Shown here in pieces: positions 36,117 to 44,044 of a stretch of DNA of 64,000 nucleotides (within the stretch, counting starts at the first letter, position 1; every line of letters begins with the position of its first letter). Position numbers and translations under genes: made by a program. The DNA is from Bacteroidia bacterium. GTDB lineage: Bacteria; Bacteroidota; Bacteroidia; Flavobacteriales; Flavobacteriaceae. The notes beneath the pieces were generated by a model. It was given only the letters and a program-made list of their open reading frames with translations. It did no database searches and was not told the origin of the DNA. The stretch covers positions 62,001-126,000 of the forward strand of contig JAUIAY010000001.1 of assembly GCA_030425285.1 (NCBI GenBank), in the 5' to 3' direction.

Positions 36117-36920
36117 CTATTTGATGAAAAATTCCATGTAGAATATAAAGATAGCCATTACAAAAATAAAATAGCCAAATCCTTTTTTCAACTTGTTACC
36201 ATCTATAAAGTTACTCAAATAACTACCAACAAAGATACCTAATAATGAGATTCCAGTGAAGGTGAACAAAAACATCCAATCTATCTCCATAGTCAATGCA
36301 TCTCCTAAAAAGAAGCCCAATAACGATTTGAAAGCAATAATGATTAAAGACGTGCCAACGGCCACTTTCATTTTAACATGAGCTAAAATCACCAAAGCAG
36401 GAATGATTAAAAAACCACCGCCTGCACCAATCAATCCTGTTATGGCTCCAACAAACAAACCTTCAACCAAAATCAAAGGGTAGTTGTATGCTACTTCCTG
36501 CTCAACAGATTTGTCCTCTCGTTTTCGCAGCATGGAAAAAGCTGCGGGAATCATCAATAATGCAAACAAACCAAACATTCCCATACGCCTCGTGAACTCA
36601 AAACCGTTTAGGGTGAACAATACTTCAGGTAATGCCGGCACTAAAAAGTATCTCACCACAGTCACACCAACTATAGCTGGCAAACCAAAAACAAAAGCGG
36701 TTCGCCAATCAACATAACCCTTAAAATGTTGTTTCAAACCACCTACCAAAGCACTAAATCCCACAATGAACAAGGAATAGGCAGTAGCAATTTTTTCATT
36801 GACCATAAACAAATAAGCTAATACTGGCACAGCTAAAATGGAACCACCACCACCTATTAAACCTAATGAGATGCCTATTATTAATGCGCTTATATAACCT
36901 AAAATTTCCAGTAATTCCAT
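36117..36920 (-). CDS. TauE/SafE family sulfite or organosulfonate exporter
   Basis: Membrane permease of about 267 residues with eight or so helices. The ATG at 36920 is chosen (MELLEILGYISALIIG). The upstream in-frame start at 36965 would include the promoter region. IGGGGSILAVPVL near the N terminus and IGAGGGFLIIPAL in the second half are the paired glycine-rich signatures of the family. In this setting it should export sulfite or a similar product of the CstB-like enzyme. It lies downstream of a Crp/Fnr gene but has its own operator-promoter in the gap. Confidence 0.9.
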   Translation of the reverse strand: MELLEILGYISALIIGISLGLIGGGGSILAVPVLAYLFMVNEKIATAYSLFIVGFSALVGGLKQHFKGYVDWRTAFVFGLPAIVGVTVVRYFLVPALPEVLFTLNGFEFTRRMGMFGLFALLMIPAAFSMLRKREDKSVEQEVAYNYPLILVEGLFVGAITGLIGAGGGFLIIPALVILAHVKMKVAVGTSLIIIAFKSLLGFFLGDALTMEIDWMFLFTFTGISLLGIFVGSYLSNFIDGNKLKKGFGYFIFVMAIFIFYMEFFIK

Positions 36921-36944
36921 ATGTAGAAATGATAACTTTTGCTG

Positions 36945-36988
36945 CAAAAGTACTAATGATACCAAAAGCTATAAGTAACAACTGTTAC
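36945..36988 (-). promoter_or_regulatory. Crp/Fnr-type operator and promoter of the TauE/SafE gene
   Basis: The palindrome GTAAC-AACT-GTTAC at 36975-36988 lies 5 bp after the stop of the Crp/Fnr gene. A perfect -7 box TACTTTTG is at 36952-36945, 36.5 nt from the palindrome centre to its last base. No TTG occupies the -33 position, as expected for an activator-dependent promoter. Confidence 0.8.
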
Positions 36989-36993
36989 ATTAT

Positions 36994-37629
36994 TCAATTT
37001 ATATTGGTTATGACAATATGATTTCTGTGCAACTCCACCTTACCCAGATTTTCCAACTTTTTCAATAAACGCGAAATTACCACACGTGATGTATGAAGCT
37101 CATACGCTATTTCCTGATGGGTATTGTTCACAATATTATCACGTGAAATACGGGCTTTTTCTTTCAGATATTTCAGTAAGCGCTCATCCATTTTTAAAAA
37201 GGCAATACTATCTATCGTTTCTAAAAGTTCATTAAGTCGGTTATGATAGCTTTCAAACACAAAATTCCGCCAGCTTTTGTACTTTGCAGACCATTCTTCC
37301 ATCTTTTCTATGGGAATCATAATGAGCTTGGCATCTGTTTCGGCTATTGCACGAATCTCACTTTTGGTTTGACCTAAACAACAGGTTAAGGTCATGGCAC
37401 AGGTATCGCCTTTTTCCAAGAAATACAATAATAGTTCATCACCATCATCATCTTCGCGTAAAATCTTAATAGCTCCTGAAACCAACAAGGGCATCGAACG
37501 CACATATTCGCCTATCTCAATCATTTTATGCCCTTCAGGAATATCTTTAAAAGTTCCAACCTGATTAATTTCATTTAAAAGTTCCTTTTCAAATAGATGG
37601 GCATAATTATCGGTGAGGTCTTGAATCAT
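36994..37629 (-). CDS. Crp/Fnr family transcriptional regulator
   Basis: DNA-binding regulator of 211 residues. The cyclic-nucleotide-binding-like effector domain covers about 10-125 and contains a cysteine group, Cys77, Cys83 and Cys84 (DTCAMTLTCCLG). No N-terminal Fnr-type four-Cys cluster is present. A long dimerisation helix follows, then a winged helix (about 150-211) with recognition helix TSRVVISRLLKKLE, which keeps the Ser-Arg pair of Fnr proteins. It lies 7 bp after the antiporter gene and among the three promoters carrying Fnr-like palindromes, so it is the obvious candidate to bind them. Thiol or persulfide sensing is inference. Confidence 0.9.
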   Translation of the reverse strand: MIQDLTDNYAHLFEKELLNEINQVGTFKDIPEGHKMIEIGEYVRSMPLLVSGAIKILREDDDGDELLLYFLEKGDTCAMTLTCCLGQTKSEIRAIAETDAKLIMIPIEKMEEWSAKYKSWRNFVFESYHNRLNELLETIDSIAFLKMDERLLKYLKEKARISRDNIVNNTHQEIAYELHTSRVVISRLLKKLENLGKVELHRNHIVITNIN

Positions 37630-37636
37630 AACAACA

Positions 37637-38884
37637 TTAATTAATGGTTGGTGAATATTTCTTAACCAACTTGCCCAAAGTTAACCCTTGAACCAGTATA
37701 GAGAACACAACAATAATATAGGTGATTACCAGAAACAAATCGCGTTGCATATCCAGCGTCAAACCCAAAGCCAAAGCAATAGATATACCACCTCGCAAGC
37801 CTCCCCACGTCATTATCAGATTGGTTTTGGGTGCAAAGTCCAAACGCTTTTCAAAAAACTTGACTGGCAGCAATAATGACAGATAACGACACAACAACAC
37901 CAACGGAATCGCCACAAGTCCAGCAAACATATAACTGGTTTCAAAGGTCAACACCAATATCTCCATACCAATAAGGACAAATAATATAGTGTTCAATAAA
38001 ATATCTACCAGTTCCCAAAATTTATCCACATAACTCTCTGTGATTTCAGACATAGCCGAATTTCTAACCGTATCATTGCCAATAACCAATCCAGCAGTTA
38101 CCATAGCCAATGGCGCAGACAAATGATACTTTTGCGCAATAACGGTTCCGCCCATTACAGCTGCCAAAGTTATAATGACTTCAATATCATAATCATCAAT
38201 AGATTTCATTAAACGGTAAGTTACCCATCCAACGGCTAGTCCTAATGTGATACCACCAATAACTTCAACCACAAACAACTCAAAGATTTCAGACACTTCA
38301 ATTTCACCGTTGCCCAATTGGGCAATTTTAAAAATAGTTAGGAATACCACAACGCCCACACCATCATTAAATAAGGATTCACCAACAATTTTGGTCTCCA
38401 GTTTTTTGGGAGCGCCTACATTTTTAAGAATCCCCAAAACAGCAATCGGATCAGTGGGTGAAATCAATGCTCCAAATAACAAACAGTAAATTAACTGAAC
38501 TTCCAAACCAAACAATGGCAACAGAAAATACATCCCATAGCCCACCAGAAACGTTGAAGCCAGGACACCCAATGTTGCAAATACCAAAACAGGCCAACGT
38601 TGTACCCGTAACTGCTCAAAATTGGTATGCAAAGCTCCGGCAAACAGCATAAAACTCAACATGACGTCCAATAGAATTTCCTTAAAATCAATTTGAGAAA
38701 TAATATAACGTTCAGCATTTAACAGGGTGGAATCCACATAACTCAACGCAAAAACGGCCAAAGTAAAAACAATGGTTATAAGCATAAGCCCTATGGTATT
38801 CGGAAGCTTTAAAAATCTGACATTGACGTAACCAAAAAAAGCCGCTAAAACTATCAGAATAGTAGCAATGTGAAAGTAATCCAT
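37637..38884 (-). CDS. NhaP/CPA1-type Na+(K+)/H+ antiporter
   Basis: Membrane antiporter of 415 residues with about twelve helices, lacking a long cytoplasmic tail. The core signature is [12 protein letters not shown] (about 140-151), and [14 protein letters not shown] (about 167-180) holds the paired acidic ion-binding residues. [14 protein letters not shown] near the C terminus is also typical. It is the first gene of a two-gene unit with the Crp/Fnr regulator. The upstream gap (38885-39001) has no copy of the GTAAC palindrome, so it seems outside the regulon. Confidence 0.92.
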   Translation of the reverse strand: MDYFHIATILIVLAAFFGYVNVRFLKLPNTIGLMLITIVFTLAVFALSYVDSTLLNAERYIISQIDFKEILLDVMLSFMLFAGALHTNFEQLRVQRWPVLVFATLGVLASTFLVGYGMYFLLPLFGLEVQLIYCLLFGALISPTDPIAVLGILKNVGAPKKLETKIVGESLFNDGVGVVVFLTIFKIAQLGNGEIEVSEIFELFVVEVIGGITLGLAVGWVTYRLMKSIDDYDIEVIITLAAVMGGTVIAQKYHLSAPLAMVTAGLVIGNDTVRNSAMSEITESYVDKFWELVDILLNTILFVLIGMEILVLTFETSYMFAGLVAIPLVLLCRYLSLLLPVKFFEKRLDFAPKTNLIMTWGGLRGGISIALALGLTLDMQRDLFLVITYIIVVFSILVQGLTLGKLVKKYSPTIN

Positions 38885-39001
38885 TCTATCAATTTATATT
38901 ACCCGCAATATACTATTTTATGTAATCTTTAGTGACTAACTTCGACTTAAAACCGTATATTCAAGTTTTACGTAAGAATTAATAAATCACGAAATAAAAT
39001 C

Positions 39002-39337
39002 ATGCAAAAAACCTATTACGACCCAGCCGATCTCAAGAAATTTGGAAAAATATCCGATTGGAATGAAGAATTGGGTTCAAAGTTCTTCGAGTATTACAAT
39101 GCTGTTTTTAAAGAAGGGGCACTATCTGAACGTGAAAAATCGCTTATTGCATTAGCCGTTGCTCACACCATTCAATGTCCGTATTGTATTGATGCTTATA
39201 CGGGTGATGGACTACAACGCGGAATTACCAGAGAAGAAATGATGGAAGCGCTACATGTAGCTGGTGCCATTAGAGGTGGTGCATCATTGGTACATGGTGT
39301 TCAAATGATGAATAAAGTCAATAAACTGGATTTATAG
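39002..39337 (+). CDS. Arsenosugar biosynthesis-associated peroxidase-like protein (CMD/AhpD family)
   Basis: Carboxymuconolactone-decarboxylase-like protein of 111 residues. The redox motif CPYCIDAY (about 60-67) with a downstream His (HVAGAIRGG) resembles the active site of AhpD. Its stop codon abuts the ArsS start, an arrangement for which this subfamily is named in annotation systems. It may keep thiols or arsenic species reduced for ArsS. First gene of the arsenosugar group. The exact reaction has not, as far as I know, been shown. Confidence 0.88.
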   Translation: MQKTYYDPADLKKFGKISDWNEELGSKFFEYYNAVFKEGALSEREKSLIALAVAHTIQCPYCIDAYTGDGLQRGITREEMMEALHVAGAIRGGASLVHGVQMMNKVNKLDL

Positions 39338-40390
39338 ATGCTCCAATCACTCCATAAGAGACATAGTGAATTAGCCGAAAGCAACCGACAACTGGAAATA
39401 CTGTCCAATGGTATTTTTGAAGCTAACGAATTACCCAAATTCAAAAACAAACTTGCCGAAAGCCAACAATTTCCATTGAAAGCTAGAAAGCTGGAAATCC
39501 TTCAAATTAATGTAGGTTATATGTGCAATCAGGTTTGTGCACATTGCCATGTAGACGCAGGTCCGGATCGAAAGGAAATAATGACCAAAGAAACCATGCT
39601 ACAATGCTTGGAGGTCATCAAACAAACCGAAGCGCATACTTTGGACTTAACTGGTGGTGCTCCTGAAATGAACCCTAACTTCCGATGGTTTGTGGAAGAG
39701 GCTGCCAAGGCTGGCATTAAGGATTTCATTGTACGCTCCAATTTGACCATTATTAGAGCCAATAAAAAATATCACGATTTACCCGATTTTTTCAAAACAC
39801 ACAATATCCATATTGTGAGTTCCATGCCACATTGGACCAAAGGAAAAACCGATAAACAACGTGGTGATGGTGTTTTTGACAAATCGATTAAGGCGCTTCA
39901 AGATTTGAATGCGGTAGGTTACGGTATACCTGAAAGTGACTTCCGCTTGGATTTGGTTTATAATCCGTCTGGAGCCTTTCTACCAGGCAATCAAATGGCC
40001 CTTGAAAAAGATTTTAAAAAATCGCTATTGGATGAATTCGATATCCATTTCCATAATCTATTTGCACTAACCAATTTACCCATCAGCAGGTTTTTGGATT
40101 ACTTGATAGCTTCCGAAAACTATGAAGATTATATGTATGCTTTAGTCGACGCTTATAACCCAAAGGCTGTTAAAAACGTGATGTGCACCAATACCTTATC
40201 AGTAAGTTGGGATGGATTCTTGTATGACTGCGATTTTAATCAAATGCTACGATTACCTGTTAACAGCAAGACAAAACACATTTCCGAATTCAACGAATCG
40301 CTTCTTGAAGGTAGAAATATAGTAATTTCGCAACACTGTTATGGCTGTACCGCTGGTGCCGGTAGTAGTTGCCAAGGAAGCGTTACATAA
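39338..40390 (+). CDS. arsS: Arsenosugar biosynthesis radical SAM protein ArsS
   Basis: Radical SAM enzyme of 350 residues that attaches the 5'-deoxyadenosyl group to dimethylarsenite, giving 5'-deoxy-5'-dimethylarsinoyl-adenosine. The [4Fe-4S] motif CNQVCAHC is at about 63-70, followed by VDAGP. LDLTGGAPEMNP is the SAM-binding GGE-like strand. The C-terminal DUF3641 part has further cysteines in MCTNTLSVSWDG, LYDCDFNQ and CYGCTAGAGSSC, probably for auxiliary cluster or substrate binding. It directly follows the CMD gene. The partner ArsM methyltransferase is not in the window. Confidence 0.94.
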   Translation: MLQSLHKRHSELAESNRQLEILSNGIFEANELPKFKNKLAESQQFPLKARKLEILQINVGYMCNQVCAHCHVDAGPDRKEIMTKETMLQCLEVIKQTEAHTLDLTGGAPEMNPNFRWFVEEAAKAGIKDFIVRSNLTIIRANKKYHDLPDFFKTHNIHIVSSMPHWTKGKTDKQRGDGVFDKSIKALQDLNAVGYGIPESDFRLDLVYNPSGAFLPGNQMALEKDFKKSLLDEFDIHFHNLFALTNLPISRFLDYLIASENYEDYMYALVDAYNPKAVKNVMCTNTLSVSWDGFLYDCDFNQMLRLPVNSKTKHISEFNESLLEGRNIVISQHCYGCTAGAGSSCQGSVT

Positions 40391-40450
40391 ACAGCAAAAG
40401 GTCGCAGTATGCAGTTAACAGTCAAAAATAGAATTAGTTTGTCATTTCGA

Positions 40451-40948
40451 ATGTATATGAGAAATATCCTAGCTATAATTCTTATTTGTTTTTCTTACGT
40501 TTCAAATGCACAAGAATCACTATCTGAATTACTAAAAAAACACAACACCCATTCGGTGCCATACATCAGTGTTAAGGAATTGGCTATGCCAAAAACACAA
40601 GCGGTAATACTGGACGCACGGGAACGCTCAGAATTTGAAGTGAGTCACATAAATAATGCTATGTACGTGGGTTATAATAATTTTGACTTGGAACAAGTAC
40701 AGACCAAAATACCTGATAAAAACCAAATCATTGTTGTCTATTGTTCTTTGGGCATTCGCTCGGAAGATATTGCCGAACAGCTTCAAAAAGCGGGATATAA
40801 GCGAGTTTATAATCTGTATGGTGGTGTTTTTGAATGGAAAAATGCCGACTTCAAAGTTTTTGATAACAAGGGTGAAACCACCAAAGTACATGGATTCTCA
40901 AAAGAATGGAGCAAATGGCTAAAAAAAGGAGACTGCGTCTATGAGTAA
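40451..40948 (+). CDS. Exported rhodanese-like protein
   Basis: Single rhodanese domain behind a signal peptide, about 165 residues. The ATG at 40451 (MYMRNILAII, signal ending SNAQ) or the one at 40457 is preferred over the open frame starting at 40409, which adds a polar extension. The active-site loop is VYCSLGIRSE with Cys intact, preceded by DARERSEFEVSHI. It is sandwiched between arsS and the TIGR04282 gene (8-bp overlap). It may supply or relay sulfane sulfur in the periplasm; a link to thio-arsenosugars is speculation. Confidence 0.85.
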   Translation: MYMRNILAIILICFSYVSNAQESLSELLKKHNTHSVPYISVKELAMPKTQAVILDARERSEFEVSHINNAMYVGYNNFDLEQVQTKIPDKNQIIVVYCSLGIRSEDIAEQLQKAGYKRVYNLYGGVFEWKNADFKVFDNKGETTKVHGFSKEWSKWLKKGDCVYE

Positions 40949-41555
40949 GGATTTGCTGATTGTATTTGTAAAAAACAGCGTATTGGGTAAAGTGAAAACG
41001 CGCCTGGCAAAAGATATTGGCAATCAAGCCGCTTTTGAAGTCTACAAAACACTCGTGTCTAAAACCAAACAAGCCATTCAAGATCTCCCGATAGAAAAAC
41101 ACATCTATTTTTCAGATACCGTTGAAGAAACCGGATGTCACAATGATTTCAAAACCATTCAACAAGGAAATGATTTGGGTGAACGCATGAATAACGCTTT
41201 CAAAGATGGTTTTGAAAATGGCTACCAAAACATCGTACTGATAGGTTCGGATTTGCCTGATATTTCAGAAGACAGTATCAAAAAAGCCTTTGACCTCTTA
41301 AAAACTTCCGACACGGTTTTTGGTCCTGCTGAAGATGGTGGTTATTACTTGGTTGGTATGAAACAGCTTCATAAGAACCTTTTTAACAACATTCCCTGGA
41401 GCACATCAAGAGTTTTAGAAGAAACGATGAAAGTGTTAGAATCTCAATCTATTTCAGTAGGTTTGCTAGAAACACTTAACGATATAGACACCTTTGAAGA
41501 TTTAAAAAACTCATCCATTTATAAGACATATTTACATGATAAAATTCATTACTGA
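40941..41555 (+). CDS. TIGR04282-family arsenosugar biosynthesis glycosyltransferase
   Basis: Nucleotide-sugar-transferase-like protein of 204 residues with a GT-A/CofC-like fold. The N terminus LIVFVKNSVLGKVKTRLA is diagnostic. LIGSDLPDIS (about 92-101) and GPAEDGGYYLVG (about 131-142) complete the family pattern. Such proteins are annotated as arsenosugar enzymes because they co-occur with arsS. It overlaps the rhodanese gene by 8 bp and the phosphorylase by 20 bp, so the five genes are translationally coupled. Its donor and acceptor are not established. Confidence 0.9.
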   Translation: MSKDLLIVFVKNSVLGKVKTRLAKDIGNQAAFEVYKTLVSKTKQAIQDLPIEKHIYFSDTVEETGCHNDFKTIQQGNDLGERMNNAFKDGFENGYQNIVLIGSDLPDISEDSIKKAFDLLKTSDTVFGPAEDGGYYLVGMKQLHKNLFNNIPWSTSRVLEETMKVLESQSISVGLLETLNDIDTFEDLKNSSIYKTYLHDKIHY

Positions 41556-42348
41556 AACCACCGAATATTTACAAAGCAAAGGCTTTGAGAATCCAGAAAT
41601 TGGTATTATCCTAGGAACAGGATTGGGAAAACTTTTAGACGAAGTGGAAATTATCCATGAAGTGAGCTATAACCATATTCCCAACTTCCCGACTGCAACA
41701 GTCGAATTCCATAAAGGCAAGCTCATTTACGGAATTATTGAAGATAAAAAAGCCGTCATCATGCAAGGGCGTTTCCATGTGTATGAAGGTTACACGCTTC
41801 AAGATGTCACCTATCCGGTACGCATTATGGAAAAACTGGGTATCAAAACACTTTTGGTTTCCAACGCCTCTGGTGCCATCAACCTAAACTTTAAAAAGGG
41901 GGAACTCATGCTTATTGAAGACCATATCAATCTGCAAGGTAGTTCGCCATTGGCTTTTAAAGGTGTAGAATTTTTAGGTGAACGCTTCACCGATATGAGC
42001 GAACCCTATGATCCTACAATCAATTCCAAGTTTGAATCCATAGCCAAGGAACAAAACATCACACTTCATAAAGGCGTGTATGCATCGGTTGTGGGTCCTC
42101 AATTAGAGACCAAAGCCGAATATCGCATGCTAAAGATTATTGGTGCCGATGCTGTGGGTATGAGTACTGTTCCTGAAATTATTGTAGCTAATCATCTGGG
42201 GTTAAAAGTTGCAGCTGTTTCTGTTTTAACTGATGAATGCGACCCAGACAACTTGCAACCAGTTGACATCACAGAAATTATTGAAATGGCTGGCAAGGCA
42301 GAACCACAAATGATAACGCTTTTCAAAGAATTGATAAAGCAACTTTAG
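41536..42348 (+). CDS. Purine nucleoside phosphorylase (trimeric, PNP/MTAP family)
   Basis: Phosphorolytic enzyme of 270 residues that splits a purine nucleoside into base and ribose-1-phosphate. GTGLGKLL (about 27-34) binds phosphate. GRFHVYEGY, SNASGAIN, GPQLETKAEYR (Glu of the purine site) and MSTVPEI follow in standard order. At the purine-specificity position, Asn243 in human PNP, this protein has Asp233 (VSVLTDECD). In human PNP the N243D change is known to allow 6-aminopurines, so adenosine-type substrates are likely. It overlaps TIGR04282 by 20 bp. Confidence 0.93.
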   Translation: MIKFITETTEYLQSKGFENPEIGIILGTGLGKLLDEVEIIHEVSYNHIPNFPTATVEFHKGKLIYGIIEDKKAVIMQGRFHVYEGYTLQDVTYPVRIMEKLGIKTLLVSNASGAINLNFKKGELMLIEDHINLQGSSPLAFKGVEFLGERFTDMSEPYDPTINSKFESIAKEQNITLHKGVYASVVGPQLETKAEYRMLKIIGADAVGMSTVPEIIVANHLGLKVAAVSVLTDECDPDNLQPVDITEIIEMAGKAEPQMITLFKELIKQL

Positions 42349-42396
42349 GGATTTGTTCGATTTGGAATAATTATTGAACTCAAAAGGTAAATCGAT

Positions 42397-43107
42397 ATGA
42401 TGATTCGAAATTTGTTTTTAATTACATGCTTTCTTTTGGTTTCTATAGCATCCACAAAAGCACAAACAAAGGATCATAATCAATGGACAAGCTTCCTACA
42501 AAAGCATGTATCCAAAACTGGGCAAGTTGATTATAAAAACATGTTGGTTGATGATGCTGAATTGAAGGCTTATATCCAGCAACTAACTACTAATACTCCA
42601 AATAAAAACTGGTCCAAAAACGAAACTTTAGCTTACTGGATAAACACCTACAATGCTTTGACTATCGATTTAATCCTTCGGAACTACCCAGTAAAAAGCA
42701 TCAAGGATATCAAAGACCCTTGGGATCAAAAGTTTTATTCATTCAATGGCGAGATGCTTTCCTTAAACCAAATCGAACATGACATCTTACGCAAAATGGA
42801 CGAACCACGCATACATTTCGCCATTGTTTGCGCCTCGGTATCCTGTCCAAAATTGCTCAATGAAGCCTATGTTTCCAATAAATTGGAACAACAGCTAACT
42901 GATGCTACAAAGACCTTTTTAAATGATAACTCCAAGAACATCATAACAAGTAATCAATTAGAATTATCTAAAATTTTTAAATGGTTTACCAAAGATTTTA
43001 AACAACAGGTTTCGCTGATTGATTTTCTAAACCAATATTCAGAGGTGCCCATTTCTGATGATGCTAAAGTCAATTATCTGGAATACAATTGGGATTTAAA
43101 TGACTAA
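42397..43107 (+). CDS. Exported DUF547 protein
   Basis: Protein of 236 residues with a signal peptide (about 1-23, ending TKAQ) and one DUF547 domain. Conserved marks are NETLAYWINTYNALTIDLIL (residues 70-89) and the HFAIVCASVSCPKL segment with paired cysteines near 150-158. DUF547 has a papain/transglutaminase-like fold in predictions; its activity is unproven. It sits between the phosphorylase and the TIGR04283 gene, in the arsenosugar group. Function in that pathway is unknown. Confidence 0.87.
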   Translation: MMIRNLFLITCFLLVSIASTKAQTKDHNQWTSFLQKHVSKTGQVDYKNMLVDDAELKAYIQQLTTNTPNKNWSKNETLAYWINTYNALTIDLILRNYPVKSIKDIKDPWDQKFYSFNGEMLSLNQIEHDILRKMDEPRIHFAIVCASVSCPKLLNEAYVSNKLEQQLTDATKTFLNDNSKNIITSNQLELSKIFKWFTKDFKQQVSLIDFLNQYSEVPISDDAKVNYLEYNWDLND

Positions 43108-43114
43108 CTTACTT

Positions 43115-43148
43115 TGTCATTACGAGGATCCAGACTGTAAGTAATCTC
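43115..43148. repeat. Degenerate palindromic repeat (GTCATTACGAGG type)
   Basis: TGTCATTACGAGG followed by ...GTAAGTAATCTC resembles the GTCATTGCGAGG...GCAATCTC elements scattered in many flavobacterial genomes. The ATTAC/GTAAT arms (43119-43123, 43141-43145) pair. Only one copy is seen here, so the family assignment comes from memory. Confidence 0.4.
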
Positions 43149-43170
43149 TTAAAAACATTATATATTAACC

Positions 43171-43196
43171 TGTCATTCCTGCGTAGGCAGGAATCC
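43171..43196. repeat. Short palindromic repeat, family A (copy 1)
   Basis: The stem ATTCCTGC/GCAGGAAT (43175-43182 with 43187-43194) encloses the loop GTAG and is preceded by TGTC. A second copy with the same arms lies at 50654-50678. The hairpin ends 6 bp before the ATG of the TIGR04283 gene, over its ribosome-binding region. Confidence 0.8.
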
Positions 43197-43200
43197 ATTT

Positions 43201-43929
43201 ATGAAAAACCAACTATCCATAATCATTCCCATTCTAAATGAAGCTGACAATATCATCTCCCTGTTAAATCACCTCAACACCAATGCTTCACTAGAAAACC
43301 TTTCCGAAATCATCCTAGTTGATGGTGGTAGCACCGACGGAACCACAGAAAAAGTAAACGCCTACCTCACTTCAAGTGATTTAAATGCTTTCAAAAGCAA
43401 AATTAAACTTTTAAATGCCCCAAAAGGGCGCGCCAAGCAAATGAATCTGGGCGCCAAACATGCTACCGGAAACATTCTTTATTTTTTACACGCCGATTCA
43501 TTCCCTCCCAAAAACTTTGACCAGCTCATCATCAAGCAGATTACTAATGGCAATCAAGCGGGTTGCTTTCGATTACAATTTAACAGCAACCATTGGTGGT
43601 TACGTTTGGCAAGCTGGCTCACGCAATTCTCATGGCGTGCCTGCAGAGGTGGTGACCAAAGTCAGTTTATCACCAAAGCTTTGTTTGAAGAAATTGGCGG
43701 TTATGATGAATCCTACATTATTTACGAAGACAATATCCTAATCAACGAACTCTACGCCCGAAAGGAATTCGTGGTCATCAATAAAAAACTGGTAACATCA
43801 GTACGACTTTATGAAAAACACGGCGTATGGAAATTGCAATACCATTTTTGGGCTATCTACGTTAAAAAATGGTTCGGTGCTTCGGCAGAGGAACTCTATA
43901 GCTATTACAAAAAGCACATTGTCAAGTAA
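43201..43929 (+). CDS. TIGR04283-family arsenosugar biosynthesis glycosyltransferase
   Basis: GT2 glycosyltransferase of 242 residues. It opens with LSIIIPILNEADNI and has VDGGSTDGT (about 40-48), the DxD-like FLHADSFP (about 93-100) and CRGGDQSQFIT with GGYDESYIIYEDN as acceptor-site motifs. The match to the family named for co-occurrence with arsS is strong. It is separated from DUF547 by 93 bp containing two repeats, the second touching its ribosome-binding site. It may attach the glycerol or sugar aglycone of the arsenosugar, which is inference. Confidence 0.9.
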   Translation: MKNQLSIIIPILNEADNIISLLNHLNTNASLENLSEIILVDGGSTDGTTEKVNAYLTSSDLNAFKSKIKLLNAPKGRAKQMNLGAKHATGNILYFLHADSFPPKNFDQLIIKQITNGNQAGCFRLQFNSNHWWLRLASWLTQFSWRACRGGDQSQFITKALFEEIGGYDESYIIYEDNILINELYARKEFVVINKKLVTSVRLYEKHGVWKLQYHFWAIYVKKWFGASAEELYSYYKKHIVK

Positions 43930-44044
43930 CAAAATCCATACCTCACTCGTCTGTTAAATATAAGATAAAATTGACTTAAGAAACTTTTAAAAGTGATTAT
44001 CAATTCTTTTTAAAAGAATACTTTCGAGTAAAACAAACAATCAA

